Shown piece after piece: positions 18,571-27,766 of a DNA stretch of 35,092 bases. The translations under genes and the position numbers were made by a program. The DNA is taken from positions 1 through 35,092 of the forward strand of contig JASJCE010000019.1 of assembly GCA_030066155.1 (NCBI GenBank), written 5' to 3'. The first letter of the stretch is position 1. Each line of letters starts with the position of its first letter. The notes beneath the pieces are model-generated. The model had not been told where the DNA came from and searched no databases. It saw only the letters and a program-made list of their open reading frames with translations. The stretch comes from Desulfobacterales bacterium. Lineage in GTDB: Bacteria > Desulfobacterota > Desulfobacteria > Desulfobacterales > JAFDCJ01.

Positions 18571-19842
18571 ATGAAAGGGAACGCAACCAGAGGATTTTTC
18601 ATCATTTTATTCGCAGTCATGCTGATGTTATCCGGAACCCCGGTAAAGGCCGAAAAGCCGATTATCATCGGCAGTCCGCTTTCTACCGCGTATCTCTATG
18701 GTTGGGATGCCGAAAGAGCTATTAAATTGGCCATATCCGAGATTAACGCTGCCGGCGGTGTCAATGTCGGCGGCCAAAAACGGCCGTTCAAAGTAGAAGT
18801 CATCGATACCCGGGATCTGGAGCCCGGTGTTCCGGTCAGTGAAGCCCTCCTGGCAGTTGAAAAACTGATATTGGATAAGAATGCCGATTTCATCGTGGGG
18901 GGGCCGGTTCGCTCCGAGGCCGCTCTGGCCGCGATGCCCCTACTTTCCAAATATAAAAAGGTCTCCATCCTGACCACCGGTGTTCTGACCCCCAAATATC
19001 ACGCCATGGTGGCCAAACAGTATGACAAATTCAAATACTGCTTTCGCATCCACGGCGAAGCCAAGAACCTGGTCGGGGAAATGTTCGCGAATTTTACGGA
19101 ACTGAAGGAAAAGCACGGGTTTAATAACCTCTTCATTATCGCCCAGGATGTCTCCCATGCCCGGGGAGCGGCCAAAGTGATGAATGCCGTGGCCTCCAAA
19201 AAGGGCTGGAATGTAACCGGCGTGGAAATCTATCCGACCGGTGCGACGGATTTTTCCATGGGACTGCTCAAGGCCAAGAAATCCAAAACAGAGATCATCA
19301 ACATCTGGATGGATATGCCGGAAAGTGCGATTCTGTTGAAACAGTGGTACGAGTTGAAAATCCCGGCCCTGCCTTTCGGATCCACGCTGGCTGCGGCTGA
19401 ACAACCGGGCTTCTGGAAAGCAACCGAGGGCAAGGGGGAGTTTACCCTTTGCAATGTTGTCAACGCCGGCAATGCTCCATCAGAAGCAACCCCCTGGACC
19501 ATGAAATTTTATAAGGCGTATACCGACATGTGGGGGGTGGAACCCGAAGGACTGGGAACATCGAGCAGTTACATGGCCGTGTATGTTCTGCGGGATGCCA
19601 TCGAACGGGCCGGCAGTCTGGATTCGGATAAGGTCGTCACTGAACTGGAAAAAACCGATGTCATGGGCGTCTACGGTCGGCTACGCTTCGATCCCAAGAG
19701 CCACCAGGTGATTCCGGCAACCGATCCCGAGAAGGGGGCCGTGGGAAGTATTTTACAGTGGCAGGCGGGCAAGCGGATTGTCGTTTACCCGAAGAGTATT
19801 GCCACCGGCAGTATCCAACTGCCGCCCTGGATGGGCAAGTAG
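18571..19842 (+). CDS. Branched-chain-amino-acid-type ABC transporter periplasmic binding protein (LivK-like)
   Basis: Signal peptide; PIIIGSPLSTAYLYGWDAERAIKLAISEINAAGGVNVGG; SD AAGGAGGG; linked livHMGF homologues downstream. Confidence 0.9.
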   Translation: MKGNATRGFFIILFAVMLMLSGTPVKAEKPIIIGSPLSTAYLYGWDAERAIKLAISEINAAGGVNVGGQKRPFKVEVIDTRDLEPGVPVSEALLAVEKLILDKNADFIVGGPVRSEAALAAMPLLSKYKKVSILTTGVLTPKYHAMVAKQYDKFKYCFRIHGEAKNLVGEMFANFTELKEKHGFNNLFIIAQDVSHARGAAKVMNAVASKKGWNVTGVEIYPTGATDFSMGLLKAKKSKTEIINIWMDMPESAILLKQWYELKIPALPFGSTLAAAEQPGFWKATEGKGEFTLCNVVNAGNAPSEATPWTMKFYKAYTDMWGVEPEGLGTSSSYMAVYVLRDAIERAGSLDSDKVVTELEKTDVMGVYGRLRFDPKSHQVIPATDPEKGAVGSILQWQAGKRIVVYPKSIATGSIQLPPWMGK

Positions 19843-19860
19843 CCGGCATAAAGACCTGCC

Positions 19861-20066
19861 GGAGTGTTGGAGTTCTGGAGTGTTGGAGTGTTGGACGAAT
19901 ATCAAACCTAATTGATAAAATTTCATTTTAGATAGTCTATCGCTATAAATTCGAGTTTGGTCAATGGAAATGGGTGAACCAAGTTCAAGGAGCTGTGATT
20001 AAATTTTTGACTACCCGGTAACGCGCCCGGAAAGGTTTTTTCCACTACTCCCTTACTCCATTACTC
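19861..20066. repeat. Inverted pair of octamer arrays in the livK-livH intergenic region
   Basis: GGAGTGTT GGAGTTCT GGAGTGTT GGAGTGTT (19861-19892) versus TCCACTAC TCCCTTAC TCCATTAC TC (20041-20066). Confidence 0.75.
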
Positions 20067-20200
20067 TTGATGGCTGATTTATGAGCCTTCGCAGGTCGCA
20101 AAACAGAGTTTAGCCATCTGTACCAAGATTCTTTACTTTGGGTAAGCACGGATTGACCTGAACCAGAACTGCCGCTACCGACGGCTTTATCGGAAACTGT

Positions 20201-21067
20201 ATGCAAATCATAATTTACGGAACCATCAACAGCGTCTCGCTGGCGCTGTTTGCGCTGGGATTTGCCATGGTATACGGCGTGAGTCGTCTGCCCAATTTTG
20301 CCCACGGTGCCCTGTATGTCCTGAGCGGCTTCATCACCTGGACATTTGTCAACTCCCTCGGGTTGAATTACCTGATCAGCATTTTGCTGGCGATGATCGT
20401 TACCGGAATTTTAGGCGCCCTGATTTATCAGTTCGTGCTGATTCGAATCCGGGGCATGGAAATTTCGGAAATCATGGCCACGTATGCTATCGGGCTGGCC
20501 ATCCTGGAGGGGCTCAGATGGGGCGGCTTTAAAGGAATGACCTATACCCTTCCGGCCTTTATCGACGGCAGCGTGGAAATATTGGGCATACCGGTGGATT
20601 ACCAGCGGTTGCTGGTTGTCGCTATCGGTGCCGGAGTTGTGGTGCTGCTGTGGCTGTTTACCCATTTCACGCGCATTGGTATGGCCCTGCGCGGCATGGC
20701 CCAGGACGAACGCGCCGCCATGATGCTGGGGATCGATTCCGATTTGATGGCCCTGGCGGCCATGGGTTTCGGGTCGATGCTGGCTGCCCTGGCCGCCATT
20801 CTGCTGCTGCCGCTGGGCAACATTGTGGTGGAGTCCGGCTACAATGTTCTGATACTGGCCATCGCTGTCTGTATTGTGGGCGGGCTGGGAAGCTGGGTGG
20901 GAGCCGTGCTGGCGGCATTTATTATCGGTTTCGCCCAGATCCTGACCGTCGTGTACCTTGGATCCCATTTCCAAATGGTGGTTGCCCTGCTGGCGATCAT
21001 TTTCACACTTATCTTGAAACCCTCCGGATTGTTCGGACGTCAGAAAGAACTGGAAGAAAGAGTATGA
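20201..21067 (+). CDS. livH: Branched-chain amino acid-type ABC permease LivH-like
   Basis: 288 aa hydrophobic protein; VYGVSRLPNFAHGALYVLSG, RGMAQDERAAMMLGID. Confidence 0.9.
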   Translation: MQIIIYGTINSVSLALFALGFAMVYGVSRLPNFAHGALYVLSGFITWTFVNSLGLNYLISILLAMIVTGILGALIYQFVLIRIRGMEISEIMATYAIGLAILEGLRWGGFKGMTYTLPAFIDGSVEILGIPVDYQRLLVVAIGAGVVVLLWLFTHFTRIGMALRGMAQDERAAMMLGIDSDLMALAAMGFGSMLAALAAILLLPLGNIVVESGYNVLILAIAVCIVGGLGSWVGAVLAAFIIGFAQILTVVYLGSHFQMVVALLAIIFTLILKPSGLFGRQKELEERV

Positions 21068-22083
21068 ACCCGGAAACTGAGCAGCGCCGCAAGGAAAGAC
21101 TGGATCGGGGAGTCAAAATCCGCTCTGACGGTCTGTATGCCCTCATGTCCTGGCGGGAACTGAGTTACCTGTTATTTCCCAGGCTGGTGTTGATTGTCGG
21201 AATTCTGATCCTGCCCCTGGTGATGCCAACTATGTACTGGCAGCGGGTAATCTCAATTGTCTGTATTTATGCCATGCTTGCCCTGAGTTTCGATTTTCTG
21301 GCCCATCACGTGGGACTGGTGTCCTTAGGCGGCGCCTTTTTTATCGGAACCGGCGGCTACATTGCGGCACTTTTGAACACGTCATTTGGGCTGCCGCCGG
21401 TGCTGACGATCCCCATCGCCACAGTCGCCGGAGCGGTCTTCTGCACCCTGCTGCTGCTTCCCTGTCTTCCCCTGCGGGGCGTTTATTTTGCCATCGTAAC
21501 CCTCATGTATCCATTGCTTCTGGCCCGGGTCATCGAAGCTCTGGACATCTTTGGCGGTACGGATGGAATCCTGGGCGTGGAGAGTTTTGCCAATCGCTGG
21601 ATCGAACAATACTTCATTATTGCCATGGTTCTGCTGTTTTTATTCGGTTCGCGGCGACTGATGACCCAGGACCTGGGTCTGGTTTTGCGGGCAGTCAAAG
21701 ACAATGATCAGGCGGTTCGGGCATCCGGAATGAGCGTCACCTATTATAAGACTATCGCGGTGTTTATCGCTTCGGCCATGGGATGTCTGGGCGGCGCCTA
21801 TCTGGTGCACCTGTACATGTGGGCCGGCCTGTCGATGCTGGCACTGGATTTTTCGATATTGCCCATCGCCGCAACCGTTATCGGCGGCAGCGGTACGCTG
21901 GTCGGCCCGGTGCTGGGTGCCTTTATTCTGGTACCCATTTCGGAATTGCTGCGGGCATTCGGCACCCTGCGGATTGTATTCTACGCCCTGATCCTGCTCG
22001 GATTTATTATTTTCCGCAGCGAGGGGATCATGGTTTACGGCCAGCGCAAATATCATCAATTTGAGAAATGGGTCAAGATATGA
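21064..22083 (+). CDS. livM: Branched-chain amino acid-type ABC permease LivM-like
   Basis: Start MNPETEQRRKERL overlaps the livH stop (ATGA); YAMLALSFDFLAHHVGLVSLGGAFFIGTGGYIAA, LRAVKDNDQAVRASGM. Confidence 0.9.
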   Translation: MNPETEQRRKERLDRGVKIRSDGLYALMSWRELSYLLFPRLVLIVGILILPLVMPTMYWQRVISIVCIYAMLALSFDFLAHHVGLVSLGGAFFIGTGGYIAALLNTSFGLPPVLTIPIATVAGAVFCTLLLLPCLPLRGVYFAIVTLMYPLLLARVIEALDIFGGTDGILGVESFANRWIEQYFIIAMVLLFLFGSRRLMTQDLGLVLRAVKDNDQAVRASGMSVTYYKTIAVFIASAMGCLGGAYLVHLYMWAGLSMLALDFSILPIAATVIGGSGTLVGPVLGAFILVPISELLRAFGTLRIVFYALILLGFIIFRSEGIMVYGQRKYHQFEKWVKI

Positions 22084-22868
22084 GTGCGCAACCGATTCTC
22101 CGGGTCAACCAGGTAACCAAAACATTCGGCGGCATTTTTGCACTGGATGAGGTCAGCTTCGATTTATTCGAAGGCGATATCCTGGGTGTCATCGGTCCCA
22201 ATGGTTCCGGTAAAACGACCCTGGTGAACAGCATCACCGGCTTTATCAAGCTGACAGCGGGAGAGGTATTGTTTCGGGGCAAAGTCATCAGCGGCAAACC
22301 GGCCCATAAAATTGCGGATATGGGTATTACGCGGACATTTCAGATTATGCGGCCCTACTACAGTCTTGCTGCCTATAAAAACCTCGTGATCCCCCTGTTT
22401 TCGCCCCGCTCCAAGCGTACTGGCGGTTGGCGGGGTGGGGGCAAACTCGGAGATCGGAACACCGTCAGCATCGATATCCTGGAAGAACTGGGCTTTGAGC
22501 GCGAATCCTATGTGCCCTATAAAATGGCCTCCAGCCTGCCGACCGGCTACCTGAAGCGACTGGAACTTGCGCGCTGTCTGGCCCTGCGGCCTGAAATCAT
22601 CATTTGCGATGAAGTGTTTTCAGGTTTGAGTGCCAGCGAGATCGCCAGTATGGTTCCCCTGATCGAACGTCTGCAGATGGAAGGCATTACCTTGATTATG
22701 ATCGAGCATCGACTGCGGGAACTCTTCAGGGTCGCCAACCGGGTCCTTGTATTGAATTTCGGGGAAAAGCTCAAAGAGGGAACACCGGAGGAGGTCATGG
22801 CCGACGAGAAGGTCAGGGAAGCATATTTCGGATCCGAGGAAGTCGAGGAGGCGATGGACTATGATTGA
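22080..22868 (+). CDS. livG: ABC transporter ATP-binding protein LivG-like
   Basis: Walker A GPNGSGKTTL, GITRTFQIMRPY, Walker B IIICDE; start ATG overlaps livM stop. Confidence 0.9.
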   Translation: MSAQPILRVNQVTKTFGGIFALDEVSFDLFEGDILGVIGPNGSGKTTLVNSITGFIKLTAGEVLFRGKVISGKPAHKIADMGITRTFQIMRPYYSLAAYKNLVIPLFSPRSKRTGGWRGGGKLGDRNTVSIDILEELGFERESYVPYKMASSLPTGYLKRLELARCLALRPEIIICDEVFSGLSASEIASMVPLIERLQMEGITLIMIEHRLRELFRVANRVLVLNFGEKLKEGTPEEVMADEKVREAYFGSEEVEEAMDYD

Positions 22869-23607
22869 AGCAAGCGGTCTGATGGTCTTTTATGAAAATA
22901 TGCTGGCCCTGAACAATGTCGCCATCCGTTGCGAGAAAAATCAGATCGTCGGCGTCTTCGGCGCCAACAGCGCCGGTAAATCGACCCTGATGTACATGCT
23001 GTCCGGTATTATCGAAGACATCCGCAAGAAAGAAGAAATGGCCGGCGGTGAGCGGATTAGCGTGCTGGGGAACATCCGCTACCGCGGCGAAGAGATCATG
23101 GGACTGAAGCCCAGCCGGCGCGCCCGAAAAGGACTTGTATTGTGTCCGGAAAGACGCCGCATATTCAAAGAGTGTACGGTACTCGAGAATCTGCGGATCG
23201 GCGGGTACCTGGCTACCACCGCCCAGGCCAAAGAGACGCTCGAGTATGTATTCAAAGTATTTCCGGCACTGGAAAAGCTTCAAAAACGGATCGGCGGTTT
23301 TTTAAGTGGAGGGGAGCAGCAAATGCTGGCCATCGGGCGGGCGTTGATGGCGCAGCCCAAATTGCTGCTGCTGGACGAACCGCTGCTGGGTTTGAGCCCG
23401 CTGATGCAGGCCATCCTGGTGCGGGCGACCCGGGAGATCCGGGATGAAAAGGGCATCTCCATTATCGTTACGGAACAGTATGCCAGGCCGGTTCTGCCGA
23501 TTGTGGACTATGCCTTTATTCTCGAAAACGGAGCGGCCGTGCTGGAAGGCACCCGGGAGGAGCTGATGAACAATCCGGATATTCGGTCTGCATACTTTGG
23601 AATTTAA
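22861..23607 (+). CDS. livF: ABC transporter ATP-binding protein LivF-like
   Basis: Walker A GANSAGKSTL, VLCPERRRIFKECTVLENLRIG, signature LSGGEQQMLAIGRAL, LLLLDEPLLGLSP. Confidence 0.92.
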   Translation: MIEASGLMVFYENMLALNNVAIRCEKNQIVGVFGANSAGKSTLMYMLSGIIEDIRKKEEMAGGERISVLGNIRYRGEEIMGLKPSRRARKGLVLCPERRRIFKECTVLENLRIGGYLATTAQAKETLEYVFKVFPALEKLQKRIGGFLSGGEQQMLAIGRALMAQPKLLLLDEPLLGLSPLMQAILVRATREIRDEKGISIIVTEQYARPVLPIVDYAFILENGAAVLEGTREELMNNPDIRSAYFGI

Positions 23608-23616
23608 TTATTCCGC

Positions 23617-23714
23617 TAATTAATCCGCCCTGAACAAATGGCGGCATATTAAGTTTGGAAATGCGGATTTAAGACAACAACGTGTGCTTTACCAAAGATT
23701 TCGCGGATTAATTA
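23617..23714. mobile_element. Short TIR element, copy A (98 bp)
   Basis: TAATTAATCCGC (23617-23628) versus GCGGATTAATTA (23703-23714), perfect 12-bp inverted termini; no coding capacity. Confidence 0.65.
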
Positions 23715-23754
23715 ATTTTCTTAATCCGGCTTCAACTTAGAGAAATAGTGCATA

Positions 23755-25413
23755 ATGAACCAGAATGTAGAAGCATTAGAGCGGGAGTTGACGTTTACAC
23801 GATTTGACGCCATGTGTGAGCGGTATCCGGAGAAAACGGCTGTGGTTTATCTGGGGGAGCGGTTTTCTTTCTCGCGGTTGCAGAATTTGAGCGAGCGATT
23901 CGGCGGTGCGCTGGTCGATCTCGGCGTCGGCAAAGGCGATAAGGTCATGATCTACATATCCAATTGCGTTCAATGGATTATCGCCTTCCTGGGTATTCAG
24001 AAAATCGGAGCCGCCATTGTGCCGGTTTCACCCATCTACACCTCTCACGAACTCGAATACATGATCACGGACTCCGGAGCCGAAACCGTCATCTGTCTGG
24101 ACACCAATTTCTGCTATGCCAGTGAGGTTCTGGCAACGACGGGCCTAAAGCAGATTATCGTCACCAACCTGGCGGATCTGCTGCCGCCCTGGAAACGGTA
24201 TCTGGGGGTGCTGTTTGACAAGATCCCCAACGGCAAGGTCAGTCCCGGTAAGGGTATATATTCCTTCAAAAAGTTGTTGACGCATGCGCCGCTGAAGGCA
24301 AGGGTCGAGCTGGATCCCTGGAAAGATCTTTCCTACATTCTCTACACCGGGGGAACCACCGGCTTTCCGAAGGGCGTTCCGGGTAACCACATCGGGATGG
24401 TTTCCTATGTCAACGATGTAACGGACGATGTGGCCGGAGACTTTCTTCTTGAGGGCGGTGATGTCTATATCGCGGTCAATCCGCTCTTCCACATCATGGC
24501 CCTGGGGCTGTTCATGGCCATTGGTTTAAACAAAGGCAACACTACGGCTCTCATGCCCACGCCCCAGGTCGACGCCATTCTCGAAACCGTCCAGCGTCAT
24601 CGGGTGCGCTGGTTCCTGGGGGTTCCGGCGCTGTATCGGATGATCCTGGAAAATGACCGTCTTGACCAGTACGATCTTAGTTCTCTGCGCTACTGTTACT
24701 GTGGCGGCGACGTGCTGCCGCTTGAAGTCTTCAACCGCTGGCAGGAACGCTTTGGGATTCCCATCTATCAGGTTTACGGGTCCACCGAAGCCGGCCATGT
24801 CACCTACAGCCGGATCAACGAAAATCCCAAACCCACCACCCTCGGGCTGCCCCTGAAAAGCCGGGAGTGCATCGTGGTGGATCCCGAAACCCTGGAGCCG
24901 GTTCCGGTTGGCGAAATCGGCGAGCTGCTGGTGACATCGCCTTACACCATGAAGGAATATTGGAACAAGGCCGATGAAACCCGGCTCTCTTACGTGGACA
25001 TCGACGGTAAAATCTTTTATCGCATGAGTGATTTTGTCAAACAGGATCCGGACGGCGAGCTCGTTTATGTCGAGCGTTCGGCGGATATCATCAAGCACAA
25101 GGCCTTTCGAATATCCGCATCCGAAATCGAAGCCGTATTGCAGGATCACCCCACAGTTATCGGTGCCTGCGTCGTCGGGGTGCCCGATCCCAAAGTGGGG
25201 GAACGGGTCAAGGCCATTGTGGTTTTAAAGACCGACGCCAAAGGGGTTGGCGGAGCGGAACTGCTTCAATGGTGCCGGGACAGACTGGCATCCTATAAAG
25301 TACCGGGCTATATCGAATTTCGGGACATGCTGCCCAAATCCAAAGTCGGCAAACTGCTGCGCCGCGAAATACGCGAGGAAGAGCGCCGACGGATTTCCAA
25401 AGAAAAGAGCTAG
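23755..25413 (+). CDS. AMP-binding acyl-CoA ligase
   Basis: 552 aa; YILYTGGTTGFPKGV, YQVYGSTEAGH, YVERSADIIKHKAFRISASEIEAVLQDHP, PKSKVGKLLRREIR. Confidence 0.93.
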   Translation: MNQNVEALERELTFTRFDAMCERYPEKTAVVYLGERFSFSRLQNLSERFGGALVDLGVGKGDKVMIYISNCVQWIIAFLGIQKIGAAIVPVSPIYTSHELEYMITDSGAETVICLDTNFCYASEVLATTGLKQIIVTNLADLLPPWKRYLGVLFDKIPNGKVSPGKGIYSFKKLLTHAPLKARVELDPWKDLSYILYTGGTTGFPKGVPGNHIGMVSYVNDVTDDVAGDFLLEGGDVYIAVNPLFHIMALGLFMAIGLNKGNTTALMPTPQVDAILETVQRHRVRWFLGVPALYRMILENDRLDQYDLSSLRYCYCGGDVLPLEVFNRWQERFGIPIYQVYGSTEAGHVTYSRINENPKPTTLGLPLKSRECIVVDPETLEPVPVGEIGELLVTSPYTMKEYWNKADETRLSYVDIDGKIFYRMSDFVKQDPDGELVYVERSADIIKHKAFRISASEIEAVLQDHPTVIGACVVGVPDPKVGERVKAIVVLKTDAKGVGGAELLQWCRDRLASYKVPGYIEFRDMLPKSKVGKLLRREIREEERRRISKEKS

Positions 25414-25482
25414 GATCATATTCTGACCCGATTCTTCAGCACACGGCAGCGAACATTCTAATAATTTCCTGATTGTCAAAAC

Positions 25483-25665
25483 ATAAACTCCAACTATCAA
25501 ATTCCAAATTACAAATAAATTCCAAAAAAAGAAATCTCAAATTCCAAACCATCGCATTGGTCATGCTTTAAATGACAGCCGTTGTCAAACGATTAGTGTT
25601 TGGATCATTGGAGCTTTGAATTTGGATATTGTTTGATATTTGTTATTTGGTGCTTGGAATTTTTA
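25483..25665. repeat. Dispersed AT-rich inverted-repeat element, copy 2
   Basis: Left arm AACTATCAAATTCCAAATTACAAATAAATTCC, right arm TTTGATATTTGTTATTTGGTGCTTGGAATTTTT; same family as 14204-14374. Confidence 0.75.
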
Positions 25666-25717
25666 ACCGGGAATTATCGGCAAAATTTGGTTCCCCGACC
25701 TTTGTATTGCAATCAAG

Positions 25718-26299
25718 TTACGTCGCTGATTTCGAATAGCGTTGTTGATGAACCTTGGCCTCTTTGCGCGGCGGGGCTTTGAGCGCATCTTTGGGTTTGC
25801 CGATGGGGATGAGTCCGGCGATTTCGAGGTTCTCGGGTACATTCAACGCAGCCTGCATTTTTTGCGGTGCAAAGAACGTGAACCAGAGCGACTCCAACCC
25901 CAGATCAGTTGCCGCCAGCATCATATTTTGAATGCAGGCCGATGCTGCCTGCATGGCACCGTATTTTTGATCGAAATAACTGCCCAGCCCCCCTTTGCCC
26001 GGATCGACCACAACCGCGATCAGGACCGGTGCCGTTTCGATAAAATCCATGCCATACTTTCCCGCCCAGCCGGGCCCGCCGCTGTCAACAACGGATTGCC
26101 GGGCCGCCTCGGCTATCTCTTTGACTTGGGTTTTGAGCTGCGCATCGGTAATCACAACAAACTCCCATGGCTGCAGATTCAGGGGACTGGGAGCCCACAG
26201 ACCGGCTTCCAGGATTGCGGATATTTGATCATCGGTAAGGGGGGTGCTCTCAAAGGCCCGGCAACTGCGTCTTGCTTTAACCAGATCTCTAAATTCCAT
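25718..26299 (-). CDS. Nitroreductase family protein
   Basis: MEFRDLVKARRSCRAFESTPLTDDQISAILEAGLWAPSPLNLQPWEFVVI; start chosen inside ORF 25718-26323. Confidence 0.92.
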   Translation of the reverse strand: MEFRDLVKARRSCRAFESTPLTDDQISAILEAGLWAPSPLNLQPWEFVVITDAQLKTQVKEIAEAARQSVVDSGGPGWAGKYGMDFIETAPVLIAVVVDPGKGGLGSYFDQKYGAMQAASACIQNMMLAATDLGLESLWFTFFAPQKMQAALNVPENLEIAGLIPIGKPKDALKAPPRKEAKVHQQRYSKSAT

Positions 26300-26324
26300 A
26301 ATCATCTCCTTTAATTTCTCCACC

Positions 26325-26417
26325 TAATTTATCCGCCTAAAAATTATATGGTTTAAGTTTCCATAGTGAGAATTCCCGCCAAATACTTTCTATAAAAACA
26401 AGTCTCCGGATAAATTA
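26325..26417. mobile_element. Short TIR element, copy B (93 bp)
   Basis: TAATTTATCCG (26325-26335) versus CGGATAAATTA (26407-26417), perfect 11-bp inverted termini. Confidence 0.65.
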
Positions 26418-26435
26418 ATTTTTGCTTCGCAGGTT

Positions 26436-27467
26436 TTACTTATCCTGATAAAACGGTTTCAGGGTTTGATTGATGTCTTCCGGAAACGACATGCAAAGAC
26501 TTTCGTTGTATAGGTTGCGAAGGGCACCGATATCGGGTGTGCCCAGGGCCTGGTTGAAAAATGTGCGCGGCGAGAAAACGAGATGTAGACGCGTAAAATT
26601 ATCTTCACGGGCGCCGGGAAAGAGGTTCATGTTAAAATTGTAAATACCCATTTTGTCGTAGGCCCTCATGGCCCGGACCAGTCCGTCTGCGATATCCAGC
26701 AGATCGGCCTCTGTCAGCTCCCGCGTGCTGCAGACATCCTCGAAAACCGCCAGTATATCTCCGGCAACACCCATCGGCGCGTAGGCACTGAACCAGTTGA
26801 TGCGGCCGATCCGGCTCAGATAGCGTTCGCCGTTTTCAATTTCAGCGGCGCTGTAATCGTCCCAGTAGTTCGTGCCGTTGGTTTCCATGTATTTCCTGGC
26901 GGCCGCCAGTTCTTCCCGCATCAAATTTGGCGCAAATGCGGAGGCAAATACCTGCAGGTGGGGATGGATCAACGAGCTTCCTGAGGCCGGCATATAGTTC
27001 CAGTTGATGAGATGGTAAACCGACTCCGGGTGATCGATCTCATCCAGCCGGCGAAAGAACTTCAGGGCCAGGGCAAACGAATCCGCAATGCGCCGGGGTT
27101 CGATCTGCGTCATGGGAATGTAGTGAATGCTTCCCAGGGTGGCAACTGCTCCGAGGCTGTCATAGGGGGCGATATTTGGAAACAGTACCTTGTCATCGAG
27201 CTGCATCCGGCCCTCGGCAATAATGTCCTGCGGGAAGCAGGGCGTCACCTCCAGCACTTTATCGGGGCAAAACGGACACCATTTCTCGGTTCCGGCCACG
27301 AGCCGGTCAAAATCAGGTTTTTCCCACTTCAAGGCCATAAAGTGGCAGATACGGGCGGTTCGGCCGGTCAGCGGATCGAGGCGAATTTCACTTGGAATGA
27401 CCTTGCGCGCCATCTCCTTCGACGGATCCAGAATGACCGTCTCTCTCGAAAAAGATTCAAATTTCAT
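26436..27467 (-). CDS. Galactose-1-phosphate uridylyltransferase-like / HIT-superfamily protein
   Basis: 343 aa; CPFCPDKV and SLIHPHLQVFA motifs typical of GalT-like proteins. Confidence 0.75.
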   Translation of the reverse strand: MKFESFSRETVILDPSKEMARKVIPSEIRLDPLTGRTARICHFMALKWEKPDFDRLVAGTEKWCPFCPDKVLEVTPCFPQDIIAEGRMQLDDKVLFPNIAPYDSLGAVATLGSIHYIPMTQIEPRRIADSFALALKFFRRLDEIDHPESVYHLINWNYMPASGSSLIHPHLQVFASAFAPNLMREELAAARKYMETNGTNYWDDYSAAEIENGERYLSRIGRINWFSAYAPMGVAGDILAVFEDVCSTRELTEADLLDIADGLVRAMRAYDKMGIYNFNMNLFPGAREDNFTRLHLVFSPRTFFNQALGTPDIGALRNLYNESLCMSFPEDINQTLKPFYQDK

Positions 27468-27511
27468 ACGCCCTCCATGGGGTGTAGTGGTTAAGTTAAA
27501 TTTTTGATTGG

Positions 27512-27610
27512 GTAATTACTCCGCCCTGAAATATAAATTCCTCAGACTAAAAGCTTGTTCTTTGATTTTTTAAATAAGTTTTCAAATTGAAACTGCTGCG
27601 GATTAATTAC
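27512..27610. mobile_element. Short TIR element, copy C (99 bp)
   Basis: GTAATTACTCCGC (27512-27524) versus GCGGATTAATTAC (27598-27610), 12/13 inverted termini. Confidence 0.65.
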
Positions 27611-27613
27611 ATT

Positions 27614-27762
27614 ATGCTGCGCATATTTTTTATGTGTTACGGATCAATTAGTTGAACAGTAGAGTGGAAGAATTCAACTATCTACGCTCTGATTCCATCC
27701 AAACTGTCCAAAGCATAATCGGTTTTACAAAACTAAAGAGAAATTTAAAAAATGCGCAGCAT
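27614..27762. repeat. Inverted repeat between TIR elements C and D
   Basis: ATGCTGCGCAT (27614-27624) versus ATGCGCAGCAT (27752-27762), each followed inward by an A/T run. Confidence 0.7.
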
Positions 27763-27766
27763 CAAC

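Noticed and set aside
20411-20974. 187 aa His/Gln-rich minus-strand ORF opposite livH
   Set aside because: The composition is the expected antisense of a hydrophobic permease; the real gene is livH.
20650-21063. N-terminal extension of the livM ORF
   Set aside because: It overlaps livH in another frame; the real start is ATG 21064, overlapping the livH stop, where LivM-like sequence begins.
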